From assembly GCA_964342385.1 (NCBI GenBank), contig CAYFGP010000008.1, forward strand, positions 1 through 64,000: 64,000 nucleotides of DNA, written 5' to 3'. The number at the start of each line of letters is the position of its first letter. The stretch's first letter is position 1. This document shows, piece by piece, positions 7,780 to 16,602 of this stretch. This DNA comes from Oceanospirillum sp964342385. Lineage in GTDB: Bacteria; Pseudomonadota; Gammaproteobacteria; Pseudomonadales; Halomonadaceae. Position numbers and translations under genes: made by a program. Under the pieces are notes generated by a model, which did no database searches, was not told the DNA's origin, and saw nothing but the letters and a program-made list of their open reading frames with translations.

Positions 7780-8520
7780 TTAAGCGCTATAACCCTGAAT
7801 GGTTTTATCCAGCAGAGCTAATACCTTACCCATACCATCATGTAGGGCTTTCTCGATATCAGCCATGGTGATAATTTCATCGGTCAGACCGGCCGCCATA
7901 TTCACTACCAGCGCGATACAAACATATGGCAGATCCACTTCACGAGCCAGAGCCGCTTCCGGCATACCTGTCATACCGACGATATCACAACCGTCATTGG
8001 CCAGGCGTTTGATTTCACCAGCAGTCTCTAAACGCGGGCCTTGTGTTGCTGCATAAGTGCCTTGCTCCAGTGCAGTCAGATCCAGCTCTCGGGCATGAGC
8101 GATCACTTGCTTACGCAGGGGTTCATCGTAAGGCCAGCTAAAATCGATATGCACCACTTCATCCAGATCATCGGCAAAGAAAGTGTGCTCTCGACCATAG
8201 GTGTAATCCACAATTTGATCCGGAATCATCAGGCCCGCAGGCTCGCAATCCGGATGGATACCACCTACCGCATTAACGGCGATAATAGCGGTAGCGCCAG
8301 CATCTTTCAGCGCCTGGATATTGGCTCTGTAGTTCACCTTATGAGGTGGAATTCGGTGAGGATGACCATGACGCGCCAGAAACAATACGGACTGACCAGC
8401 CAACACACCTTCTACAATCTCTGCCGAAGGCTCACCCCATTGAGTAGATACCTGTTTACGAGCCGTCACTTCCAGGCCCTGCATTTGGGTTAATCCCGTA
8501 CCACCGATAATTGCCAGCAT
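7780..8520 (-). CDS. S-methyl-5'-thioinosine phosphorylase (MTAP family)
   Basis: A 246-residue purine nucleoside phosphorylase of the MTAP/PNP-II type that cleaves a 5'-methylthio nucleoside with phosphate, part of polyamine by-product and purine salvage. Visible motifs are the N-terminal IIGGTGL, FLARHGHPHRIPPHKVNYRANI (phosphate/ribose site, residues ~47-68), NAVGGI, and the base-site segment QGPRLETAGEI...VGMTGMPEAALAREV. The Pseudomonas orthologue beside nagZ prefers methylthioinosine, and the same neighbourhood here (hpt, nagZ, psrA, lexA) supports that assignment over adenosine-specific MTAP. GAGGA precedes ATG 8520. Confidence 0.85.
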   Translation of the reverse strand: MLAIIGGTGLTQMQGLEVTARKQVSTQWGEPSAEIVEGVLAGQSVLFLARHGHPHRIPPHKVNYRANIQALKDAGATAIIAVNAVGGIHPDCEPAGLMIPDQIVDYTYGREHTFFADDLDEVVHIDFSWPYDEPLRKQVIAHARELDLTALEQGTYAATQGPRLETAGEIKRLANDGCDIVGMTGMPEAALAREVDLPYVCIALVVNMAAGLTDEIITMADIEKALHDGMGKVLALLDKTIQGYSA

Positions 8521-8594
8521 CTTCTATCCTCTTAACCTAAAAGCCGTCACTCAAAAACGACGATCTCAAACTCAAAAAAGCGACCTAAAACCAA

Positions 8595-8624
8595 AAAAGG
8601 CCACAGCGAATACTGTAGCCTTTT
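8595..8624 (-). terminator. terminator after hpt
   Basis: AAAAGGC/ACAG pairs with CTGT/GCCTTTT around a 6-nt loop with one internal mismatch. It lies between hpt and the phosphorylase gene, suggesting they are at least partly separate transcription units. Confidence 0.7.
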
Positions 8625-8642
8625 ATTTAACCGAAGAGCGTA

Positions 8643-9206
8643 TTACATGCCTTTTGGCGCGTAGATGCCTGGCACATTGCGCAGGAAGCCTTGGTAGTCC
8701 ATACCGAAGCCAAACAGGTAACGATCTTCAACTTCAAGACCAGTGAAGTTTGCTTTCATATCAGGCTGAGCCTTACGGTCATGCTGCTTGTCGATCAGAA
8801 CCGCACTGTAAACCGCTTCTGCACCCTGCTCTTTGCAGTATTCCAGGATAGCTGCCAGTGTATGACCTTCATCCAGAATGTCATCTACGATGATGACGTG
8901 ACGACCTTCCATATTTACTTCTGGTGGCACACGCCAATACAGTTCGCCACCAGTAGTTTCACCACGGTAACGTGTAGCATGGATATAATCCACCTGCAGT
9001 GGGAAGGTCAAACGAGTCAGCAAATGACCGGTAGTAATCAGGCCACCATTCATTACACAGTATACTACCGGTAGCTTGTCACCCAGCTCTTCTGTGATCT
9101 CCGCAGCCATCTTGTCCAGAGCCACATCCAGTTGCTCTTTAGTGCACAGGCAGTCTGCTTCAGCAAACACTTTGTTGATTTGTTCCAGGTTACTTTCTAC
9201 TGGCAT
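8643..9206 (-). CDS. hpt: hypoxanthine(-guanine) phosphoribosyltransferase
   Basis: This 187-residue cytoplasmic enzyme joins hypoxanthine or guanine to PRPP to make IMP or GMP. The PRPP loop HVIIVDDILDEGHT (~residues 105-118) is diagnostic, with YCVMNGGLITTGHLL and FGFGMDYQGFLRNVP as supporting family segments. ATG 9206 is preferred, with GGAAT upstream; the frame extends to a TTG at 9236 without a better site. It lies next to thioinosine phosphorylase, whose hypoxanthine product it can reuse, so the pair forms a salvage route from methylthioinosine to IMP. Confidence 0.9.
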   Translation of the reverse strand: MPVESNLEQINKVFAEADCLCTKEQLDVALDKMAAEITEELGDKLPVVYCVMNGGLITTGHLLTRLTFPLQVDYIHATRYRGETTGGELYWRVPPEVNMEGRHVIIVDDILDEGHTLAAILEYCKEQGAEAVYSAVLIDKQHDRKAQPDMKANFTGLEVEDRYLFGFGMDYQGFLRNVPGIYAPKGM

Positions 9207-9344
9207 TGTTCTAATTCCAATGTCTGTTAAATACAAAATAAAAAAATACCTCTGCCACCTGGAAACCCAGTGCCAGCGAGGAAAATTATAAAAAGAGTAT
9301 ATGCCTAAACTAAAGCATTCCGCCTACAACCAGCAGGCTACTGG

Positions 9345-9374
9345 TGGAAAGCGAAACTTTTGTGTGAGTGCTTA
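9345..9374 (+). repeat. half copy E of the dispersed repeat
   Basis: Only the right end (GCGAAACTTTTGTGTGAGTGCTTA) is recognisable. It lies in the gap between nagZ and hpt, immediately downstream of the nagZ stop codon. Confidence 0.7.
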
Positions 9375-9383
9375 CGATTGCTT

Positions 9384-10415
9384 TTATTGAGTCTGCTCTT
9401 GAGTCATCGCTTCCAGCTGATCTGCAACACGGTTATAGCGCGGATCGGCATCCAGAGATTCCAAAGTCGGTCTGGACATTACCTGTAAAGCAGCCAGTCT
9501 CTGCTCAGAGCGAGGCGAGAAACTGTAACCTTCCAGGCCAGATAAGACTTCCAGAGCACCCGCTCTGTCATTGCACACCAGCACCATATCGCAACCAGCA
9601 TCCAGTGCAGCATGGGCCCTTTCGGTATAACCACCTGCAGCGGCAGCACCGGCCATGCCCAGATCATCACTAAAGATGACGCCTTTAAAGCCCAGCTGAC
9701 GACGCAGCACATCTTTTAGCCAATGAGTGGAGAAACCCGCAGGCTTGTCATCCACCTGGCTATACACCACATGAGCAGGCATCACACCATCCAGCTGAGG
9801 TGCTAGAGCAACAAAAGGCTTCAGACAGCTTTCGTCGATCTCTTTAAAACTACGCTCATCCACCGGCAGATCCACATGGGAATCAGCAGCAACATAACCG
9901 TGGCCCGGGAAGTGTTTGCCTGTAGCAGGCATACCCGCTTCATGCATACCTTCAATCAGGGCGTCTGCCAGACGAGTAACGATTTCGGGGCGTTTAGAGA
10001 AAGCACGATCACCAATCACTTCACTGAAGCCGTAATCCAGATCCAGTACAGGGGCAAAGGTGAAATCCAAACCATAAGCTAATAGCTCAGAAGCCATAAG
10101 CCAACCGGTATCCCAGGCCAACTCAAGGGCTTGTTCCGGGTCTTGCAGAAACAGCTCCCCCAGTTTGGCCATGGCAGGAATACGGGTAAAACAATCACGA
10201 AAACGTTGTACCCGACCACCTTCATGGTCCACAGCAATCAAAATCTCTGGGCGCACTTCACGAATGGCGCTGGTCAAAGACTGCAGCTGATAAGGATCAC
10301 GGTAATTACGGGCAAACAGGATTAAGCCGCCCACCAGAGGGTTAGCTAATAGCGCGCGTTCATCTTCGGTCAGCTCATATCCTTCCAGATCAAGCATTAC
10401 GGGGCCGTGCGTCAT
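9384..10415 (-). CDS. nagZ: beta-N-acetylhexosaminidase NagZ
   Basis: A 343-residue GH3 enzyme that removes N-acetylglucosamine from 1,6-anhydromuropeptides during cytoplasmic cell-wall recycling. It has the GH3 motif GKHFPGHGYVAADSH (~residues 165-180) with the His of the catalytic His-Asp pair, VDHEGGRVQRFR near residue 62, and the nucleophile Asp in GVIFSDDLGMAGA (~247). There is no signal peptide, consistent with a cytosolic enzyme, and the length is typical. AGGAT precedes ATG 10415. The next upstream gene on the strand is an L,D-transpeptidase, so two wall-related genes lie together. Confidence 0.95.
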   Translation of the reverse strand: MTHGPVMLDLEGYELTEDERALLANPLVGGLILFARNYRDPYQLQSLTSAIREVRPEILIAVDHEGGRVQRFRDCFTRIPAMAKLGELFLQDPEQALELAWDTGWLMASELLAYGLDFTFAPVLDLDYGFSEVIGDRAFSKRPEIVTRLADALIEGMHEAGMPATGKHFPGHGYVAADSHVDLPVDERSFKEIDESCLKPFVALAPQLDGVMPAHVVYSQVDDKPAGFSTHWLKDVLRRQLGFKGVIFSDDLGMAGAAAAGGYTERAHAALDAGCDMVLVCNDRAGALEVLSGLEGYSFSPRSEQRLAALQVMSRPTLESLDADPRYNRVADQLEAMTQEQTQ

Positions 10416-10578
10416 AAGGAATATCCTGTTTGCTGCGGTGGATTAAACGGGCAAATTTATCAAAGAATGAACAATAAAAAAACAAAAAATCACAACCTTT
10501 TTGGTCTGACCAAAAAAGCGTAATAAAAATATAAACGGAGAGGCTTCTGAAAGGCCAGAAACAGGGGATTTCCAGAAG

Positions 10579-11100
10579 CTATCGGATATAAACAGGGGTA
10601 TACGCTGGCACTGAAGCAAACAGCAGAACAATCTCCTGCATTCTCATGCGAATACAACCGTGGGAACGGGCCTCACCCATAGGCTCAGAATCCGGTGTAC
10701 CGTGGAAGTAGATATAACGACGCATGGTATCCACAGAGCCCAAACGGTTTTTACCTGACTCCAAGCCACTGAGCCAAAGAATACGCCCCAAGATCCAATC
10801 GCGTTTAGGATGTTGATCAGCTAATGCCTGATCATAACATTCACCAGTCCAACGTCGACCGACAAACACCGCATTTTCGGGACAGTCATGACCGACTTTT
10901 GCGCGGATTTTATGCCAGCCCCTCGGCGTACAACCACTGCCTTCCTGCTCACCAGGACCATTCAGCGCGGTAGAAATATCAAAGCAGAGCTCAGGCTCTG
11001 CTCTTCTCACCACAAACAGCTGTTGTTGAGCGATATCCACCTGCAGCCAAAAACCATTGGGTGCAAATTGCTGCCAGTTTTCCGGTATCTCTATCATCAT
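10579..11100 (-). CDS. L,D-transpeptidase (YkuD domain)
   Basis: The 173-residue protein consists of a YkuD catalytic domain. The active-site motif is complete: YFHGTPDSEPMGEARSHGCIRM, with His, Gly-Ser-like SHGC and catalytic Cys followed by Arg. Such enzymes cross-link or hydrolyse the meso-diaminopimelate bond in peptidoglycan or attach lipoproteins to it. No signal peptide is visible, as in the short group found beside nagZ in related gammaproteobacteria, so a cytoplasmic recycling-related role or non-classical export cannot be separated here. It lies between psrA and nagZ on the same strand. Confidence 0.85.
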   Translation of the reverse strand: MMIEIPENWQQFAPNGFWLQVDIAQQQLFVVRRAEPELCFDISTALNGPGEQEGSGCTPRGWHKIRAKVGHDCPENAVFVGRRWTGECYDQALADQHPKRDWILGRILWLSGLESGKNRLGSVDTMRRYIYFHGTPDSEPMGEARSHGCIRMRMQEIVLLFASVPAYTPVYIR

Positions 11101-11208
11101 CTCAACAACTTTTGCTTAAGCATCGCCGCTACTGTTTTTTCTATTGGGTTTTTCTACCGGCCTTGCTACCAGATTTTGCTGCCAGCGCTATCGTTACTGC
11201 TGGCACTA

Positions 11209-11868
11209 TCATTCATTACTAGCACTAAGATCAGGCAAGGGTGCAGACATACCGGCAGTCACAAAAGGAATCAGACGCTGTACCACATCACGCACGCCCG
11301 CCTGTTCACCAAAATCTTTATCGGCAATATCCTGCAACGCTTCCAAACTGGACATGGAGAATATCGCTGCGCCCAGCATAAAGTGCAGACGCCAGAAACG
11401 CTCGACATCTGGCAGATCACTGGAAGCATTTTTCACCATATTGGCAAAACGGAAAAATACCGGTCCGTATTGTTCCTGCAGGTAACGACGCATATGGCCC
11501 TGAGCCTGAGTATAGGCTAAACCCAGCAAACGCATAAAAGCAGACAGGCCATTTTTGGTCGGACTTGGCATAGTCAAAATCGCATTGGTGAATGTCGATA
11601 ACACCACGTCCAATGGAATATCACCACCGGCATACTCCGACTCAAGGCGATCCATCTCTTTATCCAGAATCTCAGAGAAAGGATCCAGGTAACGGGCAAA
11701 TACGGCCTGAATCAGCGACTTCTTGGAACCAAAGTGATAGTTCACTGCGGCCAGATTCACCTTCGCCTTACTGGTAATGGTTCTCAGAGACGTCTCAGAG
11801 AAGCCTTTTTCAGCAAACAACGTTTCTGCGGTATCCAGAATTCGACTTACGGTATCTAACTGAGCCAT
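11209..11868 (-). CDS. psrA: TetR-family fatty-acid-responsive regulator PsrA
   Basis: The start is set at ATG 11868 after GAGG. The 219-residue product has the TetR helix-turn-helix at residues ~8-52 (ILDTAETLFAEKGFSETSLRTI...VNYHFGSKKSLI) and an all-helical ligand domain. Position directly divergent from lexA is the same as PsrA in Pseudomonas, where it senses long-chain acyl groups, represses beta-oxidation genes and itself, and affects rpoS. A PsrA box lies 15 bp upstream of the start, consistent with autorepression. Confidence 0.85.
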   Translation of the reverse strand: MAQLDTVSRILDTAETLFAEKGFSETSLRTITSKAKVNLAAVNYHFGSKKSLIQAVFARYLDPFSEILDKEMDRLESEYAGGDIPLDVVLSTFTNAILTMPSPTKNGLSAFMRLLGLAYTQAQGHMRRYLQEQYGPVFFRFANMVKNASSDLPDVERFWRLHFMLGAAIFSMSSLEALQDIADKDFGEQAGVRDVVQRLIPFVTAGMSAPLPDLSASNE

Positions 11869-11882
11869 GCTCACCTCACTAT

Positions 11883-11896
11883 CAAACAGATGTTTG
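11883..11896. promoter_or_regulatory. PsrA box
   Basis: CAAAC-AGAT-GTTTG is a perfect 5-bp inverted repeat with a 4-bp spacer and matches the published PsrA consensus of CAAAC and GTTTG halves separated by a few bases. It lies just upstream of psrA. Confidence 0.85.
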
Positions 11897-12074
11897 AAAC
11901 ATAAATATAAATCAGCCTAAAGTCAAGAAAGCGTTATAAGGCAATAACCTGAAGGTCGAGTGCGGGAAGATAAAAAAGCTGTTTAAAGCAAAGAAATTAC
12001 AATTACTTTTTTAAACGGTCGTGTGATTCAGAAAAAATCAGAGAAAACAAGACAAAAGCTGTTTTTTGTGTAAA

Positions 12075-12107
12075 CTGTATACAAGTACACGCTGTATAAA
12101 ATGACAG
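12075..12107 (+). promoter_or_regulatory. two tandem LexA (SOS) boxes
   Basis: The second site, CTGT-N8-ACAG at 12092-12107, matches the gammaproteobacterial SOS box exactly. The first, CTGT-N8-ACAC at 12075-12090, has one mismatch. Paired boxes just before lexA are also found in Escherichia coli and give tight autorepression. The proximal box ends 10 bp before the lexA start codon. Confidence 0.9.
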
Positions 12108-12117
12108 ATGGAATCTT

Positions 12118-12735
12118 ATGACTAAACTGACCAAACGCCAGCAGGAAGTGCTCGACTTTATCACTTCCCATATGGAAGCCACCGGCTACCCACCCACTCG
12201 TGCAGAGATTGCCAAAGCATTAGGCTTCCGTTCTCCTAATGCCGCTGAAGAACATTTAAGAGCACTGGCCCGCAAAGGGGCTATTGAGATGATCCCTGGC
12301 ACCTCCCGTGGCATTCGTCTGCCTGAGCAAAACCAGCAGGGCCTACCTGTGATTGGTCAGGTAGCCGCAGGTAGTCCGGTTCTGGCGCAAGAACATATCG
12401 ACAGCTATTCCGGTGTTAGCGCTGACTTCTTTTACCCTAAGGCACACTATATGCTGAAGGTAAAAGGGATGAGTATGAAGGATATCGGCATCCTGGACGG
12501 TGATCTGCTGGCTGTACATCAAACCGCTCAGATCAAAGATGGACAGATTGTCGTAGCCCGCCTTGGCGATGAAGTAACAGTAAAACGCTTTAAGCAGGAA
12601 GGCAGCACTGTGTATCTAATTGCTGAAAACGAAGAGTTTGAACCGATTGTGGTGGATATTGAGTGTGAACCACTGGCCATCGAAGGTATCGGTGTCGGCA
12701 TTATCCGTGGTGGTCATGGACAAGGTTTACAGTAG
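12118..12735 (+). CDS. lexA: SOS repressor LexA
   Basis: The 205-residue protein has an N-terminal winged helix (residues 1-70, recognition segment TRAEIAKALGFRSPNAAEEHL) and a C-terminal S24 self-cleaving domain. Cleavage site Ala84-Gly85 (GQVAAGSP), nucleophile Ser119 (GMSMKD) and general base Lys156 (VTVKRF) fall at the same numbers as in E. coli. RecA filaments trigger self-cleavage and derepress the SOS genes. In Pseudomonas a sulA-like gene follows on the same strand; here a terminator follows at once and no sulA-type frame is present. Confidence 0.97.
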   Translation: MTKLTKRQQEVLDFITSHMEATGYPPTRAEIAKALGFRSPNAAEEHLRALARKGAIEMIPGTSRGIRLPEQNQQGLPVIGQVAAGSPVLAQEHIDSYSGVSADFFYPKAHYMLKVKGMSMKDIGILDGDLLAVHQTAQIKDGQIVVARLGDEVTVKRFKQEGSTVYLIAENEEFEPIVVDIECEPLAIEGIGVGIIRGGHGQGLQ

Positions 12736-12800
12736 GCCAAAGCTTCCTATTGCTTCGACACTTTCCACTCTGTCAGCTCATAATAAGCACACAATAAAAA

Positions 12801-12826
12801 AGCAGCCTTGATGGCTGCTTTTTTAT
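12801..12826 (+). terminator. lexA terminator
   Basis: AGCAGCC (12801-12807) pairs with GGCTGCT (12813-12819) and is followed by TTTTTT. An A run on the other side lets it serve the convergent gene at 12873 as well. Confidence 0.9.
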
Positions 12827-12872
12827 TAATTTCTAAATCTTTTTGCTTTGCGCTTCTCTGGAACAACACTCT

Positions 12873-13115
12873 TTAGTGAAGCACACGGGAGCTGGACAGA
12901 TCGTCTTCTCCCTCATCACCCCATAATCGATTATCCTGAATCGCTTTATCGATCATTTCACGGGCGATATCAAAGCTGGCACCCCGAAGGTGCTCAACAA
13001 TTTCCGGTGCAAAACGAATTCGCACCAGTGGCTCGCCAGACTCATCATCCGCTGACTGGAGAATAATATCTCCATCGGCAAGCTCAACAATTTCTAGAAA
13101 AGGACTGTCAGACAA
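12873..13115 (-). CDS. small conserved hypothetical protein beside lexA
   Basis: TTG 13115 is the likely start, with AAGGGG upstream; the longer frame to another TTG at 13133 would swallow that site. The 80-residue acidic product (MSDSPFLEIVELADGDIILQ...LVRIRFAPEIVEHL) has a short beta-rich N-terminal half and a helical second half. A small gene of similar kind lies at this place between lexA/sulA and topA in Pseudomonas. It is probably co-transcribed with the DUF6586 gene just upstream (50-bp gap). Function unknown. Confidence 0.7.
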   Translation of the reverse strand: MSDSPFLEIVELADGDIILQSADDESGEPLVRIRFAPEIVEHLRGASFDIAREMIDKAIQDNRLWGDEGEDDLSSSRVLH

Positions 13116-13164
13116 GGTAGTTACCCCTTTCAATAAAGCCTAAATACAGAGCATCCTGCATTGA

Positions 13165-13680
13165 TTAATATTCTTGCATGGTTTGGCGAAGATCCTTCAC
13201 TAACGCCTGCATGCTGTCCAGCCACAACTGAAGCTGTTGCTGGTCGGAGATGGAGTCCTCACTCAGGGCGATCAAACTGCTGCTATCGACAGTTTCAACC
13301 CCTTTGGAGTCTGCGCCTGACTGCACTTCCGGCAACCAGCACGCTTGGTATCTTTTCTGAAATTGGCTGAACCAGCTAAAGCTATCATTCTGCAGCTCCA
13401 GCAACACATTCAGCTGGGGCAGAAAACGTTCATTGTCCTCTGCCGCTTGTTGTAAATCTTCCAGGCTATGCCATTGACCTGCAGGCATACGTGCGGTTTC
13501 TGCGATCTCATACAACAAGGACTGTAACGCCCCCTGCAGATGAAACAGCACCGCTTCCACATGGGCCGCCTTAAATGAGTGCTGAATCAACTCATCCTGC
13601 TGATCCGTATCTCCCAGACGATCCAGTAACAGACGTGCAGCAAACAGCTTCTGCATCGTGCGTGAAGCAAAAGAACTCAT
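13165..13680 (-). CDS. DUF6586-type hypothetical protein
   Basis: A 171-residue, mainly helical cytoplasmic protein (ARLLLDRLGDTDQQDELIQHSFKAAHVEAVLFHLQGALQSLLYEIAE) of the conserved family found next to topA and lexA in Pseudomonas-like gammaproteobacteria. Trp- and Gln-rich segments occupy the second half. No catalytic motif is visible, and the family has no established role. The synteny supports orthology; the family name rests on position and overall character rather than a search. Confidence 0.65.
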   Translation of the reverse strand: MSSFASRTMQKLFAARLLLDRLGDTDQQDELIQHSFKAAHVEAVLFHLQGALQSLLYEIAETARMPAGQWHSLEDLQQAAEDNERFLPQLNVLLELQNDSFSWFSQFQKRYQACWLPEVQSGADSKGVETVDSSSLIALSEDSISDQQQLQLWLDSMQALVKDLRQTMQEY

Positions 13681-13880
13681 GATGGGTTATTACCTGTTAA
13701 CTCATATGGCAAATCAACATGGCGGCGCTAATGCCAAATTCAAATTACCAAGCCAAACACAAATATAAATTCATCGTACAAAAACACAGGCCGAACGTTC
13801 CCAACCATGAAAGACACGGGGGAATTAATTTTCGGTGGAGTGCTTTCGCACAAGAGCACGTCTAAAGAACGGAGACAATA

Positions 13881-13908
13881 AAAGGCCGGTTAAGAATAAC
13901 CGGCCTTT
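13881..13908 (-). terminator. topA terminator
   Basis: A perfect 12-bp stem AAAGGCCGGTTA / TAACCGGCCTTT with loop AGAA lies 36 bp beyond the topA stop codon. Confidence 0.85.
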
Positions 13909-13944
13909 GAACGTATAGTGTAGCGCGAATTCTACTTTAAAAAA

Positions 13945-16602
13945 CTAGCTTTTCGCAGTTTTTCTCGAAGTTTTTTTCTTCTCGCGGATAACCCATTGAC
14001 CACCCTCGAAAAATGCCTGCCAGCCCGTGGCTTTACCTTCCACCTCGCTCATCAGGTACTGCTCCTTGTTCTTCCGACTGTAACGAATCACTGCCGGATT
14101 TCCTTCGGAGTCATGGGTTGGGCCCTTCATCAGGAAATCGTATTTTGGATCAATTTCTGCTTTGTGGGGCAGAATTTCGATCAACTGCGGCGGACGGGTC
14201 TCCCGGTTTTTCGGGAACTGACTGGCCGCCAGAAACAGACCTGATGCGCCATCACGCAGCACATAGTGATCCTCAACCTTCTGACACTCCAGCTCCGGCA
14301 TAGGTACCGGGTCCATCTTAGGTGGCGCAGGCTCACCGCTCTTCAGCAGCTTACGGGTGTTTTTACAGCTTTCACTGGTACAACCGAAATACTTACCAAA
14401 ACGGCCGTTTTTCAGCTGCATCTCAGAGCCGCACTTATCACACTCGATCACAGGGCCATCGTAACCCTTGATCTTAAACTCACCGGCTTCGATCTCGTAG
14501 CCATCACAATCCGGGTTATTACCACAAACGTGAATCTTACGCTTCTCATCGATCAGGTAGCTTTCCATCGCTGTGCCACACTTAACACAACGGTGTTTTG
14601 CACGCAGCGCCTGCGTTTCCGCTTCATCATCCGCATCCGCACTGATCGCCTCTTCACCAGAGGTCAGGTTGATGGTGGTTTTGCAGCGCTCCTTTGGTGG
14701 CAGCGAGTAACCGGAACACCCCAGGAAAACACCCGTACTGGCAGTACGGATCTGCATCGGACGACTACAGGTTGGACATTCGATGGAGGTTTCCACCGCC
14801 TGATTCGGACGCATACCGCCCTCTTCAGATTCTGCTGTCGCTAACTGACCGCTGAAATCCTTGTAGAAGTTATTAAGCAGGTTTTTCCAATCGTTTTTGC
14901 CTTCCGCCACGTCATCCAGAGATTCCTCCATACGGGCAGTAAAGCTAAAATCCATCAGATCGCTAAAACTTTCTGACAAGCGATCAGTCACGATATCGCC
15001 CATCTTCTCGGCATAGAAACGACGACTTTCCAGACGCACGTAACCACGATCCTGAATGGTGGAGATAATCGCTGCATAAGTGGATGGACGACCGATACCA
15101 CGCTTCTCCAACTCTTTTACCAGGCTCGCTTCGGTAAAACGCGCCACAGGTTTGGTAAAGTGCTGCTTCGGCAGTAACTGCTCCAAAGACAGCTCATCCC
15201 CCACCTTCAGATCCGGCAGGGACTGATCTTCATCTTTTTTGCTGGTCGACGGCATCACACGAGTGAAACCATCAAACTTCAGCACCCGACCACGGGCACG
15301 CAGTTCAAAGTCAGCCGCTTCAACTACCAGAGAAGAACTCATATACTCCGCAGGTACCATTTGACAGGCGACAAACTGGCGCCAGATCAGCTCATACAGG
15401 CGCTCAGCATCACGCTCCATACCGGTCAGATCGGTAGACTTGCGATTAACATCCGATGGACGGATCGCTTCGTGCGCTTCCTGCGCCCCCTCTTTGCTGG
15501 AATAACTATTCGGTGCTTCCGGCAGATAGCGCTTACCAAAATTCTCTTCAACATAGTCACGGCAGCTATCTACCGCTTCCTGACTCAGGTTGGTCGAGTC
15601 AGTACGCATATAGGTGATAAAACCGGCTTCATACAGGCGCTGGGCCAGCATCATGGTTTTCTTCACACTAAAGCCCAAACGGGTGCTCGCCGCCTGCTGC
15701 AGGGTCGAAGTAATATAAGGTGCCGTTGGCTTGGTCTTAGTGGGCTTGTCTTCCCGCTTCGCAACCTTAAACAGTGCTTTTTCCAGAATAGCCAGCGCCG
15801 CATCGGTCTGCTCTTTATTGACCGGACGGAAGCCTTCACCGGCTTGCTTAGTAACCTCACACTGGAAAGGAGCCAGATCCGAACGTTTCAGATCCGCATG
15901 CACACTCCAGAACTCTTCCGGGATAAAAGCACGAATCTCACGTTCACGCTCAACAATCAGGCGTACCGCAACGGACTGTACACGACCCGCCGACAGACCT
16001 CGGGCTACTTTTGCCCATAGCAGTGGCGAGACCATATAACCCACAACACGGTCCAGGAAACGACGGGCCTGCTGAGCATTAACACGACTCATATCCAGAC
16101 GACCCGGCTCTTCAAACGCTTCCTGAATGGCGTTTTTAGTGATCTCGTTAAAAACGACCCGGTGGTAGCGGCTATCATCACCGCCAATGGTTTCCCGCAA
16201 GTGCCAGGCGATCGCCTCTCCCTCGCGGTCCAAATCCGTTGCCAGATAGATTTCGTCGGCATCAGCCGCCAGCTTTTGCAGCTCAGAAACCACCTTCTCT
16301 TTACCGGGCAGTACCTGATAATTGGCCTGCCAATCATGCTCGGGATCAATCCCCATACGAGCGATCAGCTGCTCACGGGCTTTACGCTTTTTATGAACGG
16401 CTTTTTCATCCGGACTCATTTTTCGCGTCAGCGCGGCGGCCTGGGCACGTGCTTTGGCATCAACAGGCTCTTTTGCTCCACCACTGGTTGGCAGATCGCG
16501 AATATGGCCGACACTGGACTTCACAACGAAGTTTTTGCCCAGATACTTGTTGATCGTTTTAGCCTTGGCCGGAGACTCGACAATAACTAGTGATTTTCCC
16601 AT
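13945..16602 (-). CDS. topA: DNA topoisomerase I
   Basis: This 885-residue type IA enzyme relaxes negative supercoils. It has an N-terminal TOPRIM domain (SLVIVESPAKAKTINKYLG and DLDREGEAIAWHL), the active-site Tyr in GFITYMRTDST (~residue 330), and three C-terminal tetracysteine zinc-ribbon modules (CPTCSRPM...CSGYSLPPKERC, CVKCGTAM...CGNNPDC, CDKCGSEM...CTSESC). The C-terminus ends in a basic KKKTSRKTAKS tail. Length and domain order are normal for gammaproteobacteria. Start ATG 16602 has an AGAGA site. Transcribed convergently with respect to lexA. Confidence 0.97.
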   Translation of the reverse strand: MGKSLVIVESPAKAKTINKYLGKNFVVKSSVGHIRDLPTSGGAKEPVDAKARAQAAALTRKMSPDEKAVHKKRKAREQLIARMGIDPEHDWQANYQVLPGKEKVVSELQKLAADADEIYLATDLDREGEAIAWHLRETIGGDDSRYHRVVFNEITKNAIQEAFEEPGRLDMSRVNAQQARRFLDRVVGYMVSPLLWAKVARGLSAGRVQSVAVRLIVEREREIRAFIPEEFWSVHADLKRSDLAPFQCEVTKQAGEGFRPVNKEQTDAALAILEKALFKVAKREDKPTKTKPTAPYITSTLQQAASTRLGFSVKKTMMLAQRLYEAGFITYMRTDSTNLSQEAVDSCRDYVEENFGKRYLPEAPNSYSSKEGAQEAHEAIRPSDVNRKSTDLTGMERDAERLYELIWRQFVACQMVPAEYMSSSLVVEAADFELRARGRVLKFDGFTRVMPSTSKKDEDQSLPDLKVGDELSLEQLLPKQHFTKPVARFTEASLVKELEKRGIGRPSTYAAIISTIQDRGYVRLESRRFYAEKMGDIVTDRLSESFSDLMDFSFTARMEESLDDVAEGKNDWKNLLNNFYKDFSGQLATAESEEGGMRPNQAVETSIECPTCSRPMQIRTASTGVFLGCSGYSLPPKERCKTTINLTSGEEAISADADDEAETQALRAKHRCVKCGTAMESYLIDEKRKIHVCGNNPDCDGYEIEAGEFKIKGYDGPVIECDKCGSEMQLKNGRFGKYFGCTSESCKNTRKLLKSGEPAPPKMDPVPMPELECQKVEDHYVLRDGASGLFLAASQFPKNRETRPPQLIEILPHKAEIDPKYDFLMKGPTHDSEGNPAVIRYSRKNKEQYLMSEVEGKATGWQAFFEGGQWVIREKKKTSRKTAKS

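Noticed and set aside
9384..10415. Plus-strand frames within nagZ, topA and other long genes
   Set aside because: They are antisense or out-of-frame shadows of well-supported genes with no family motifs of their own.
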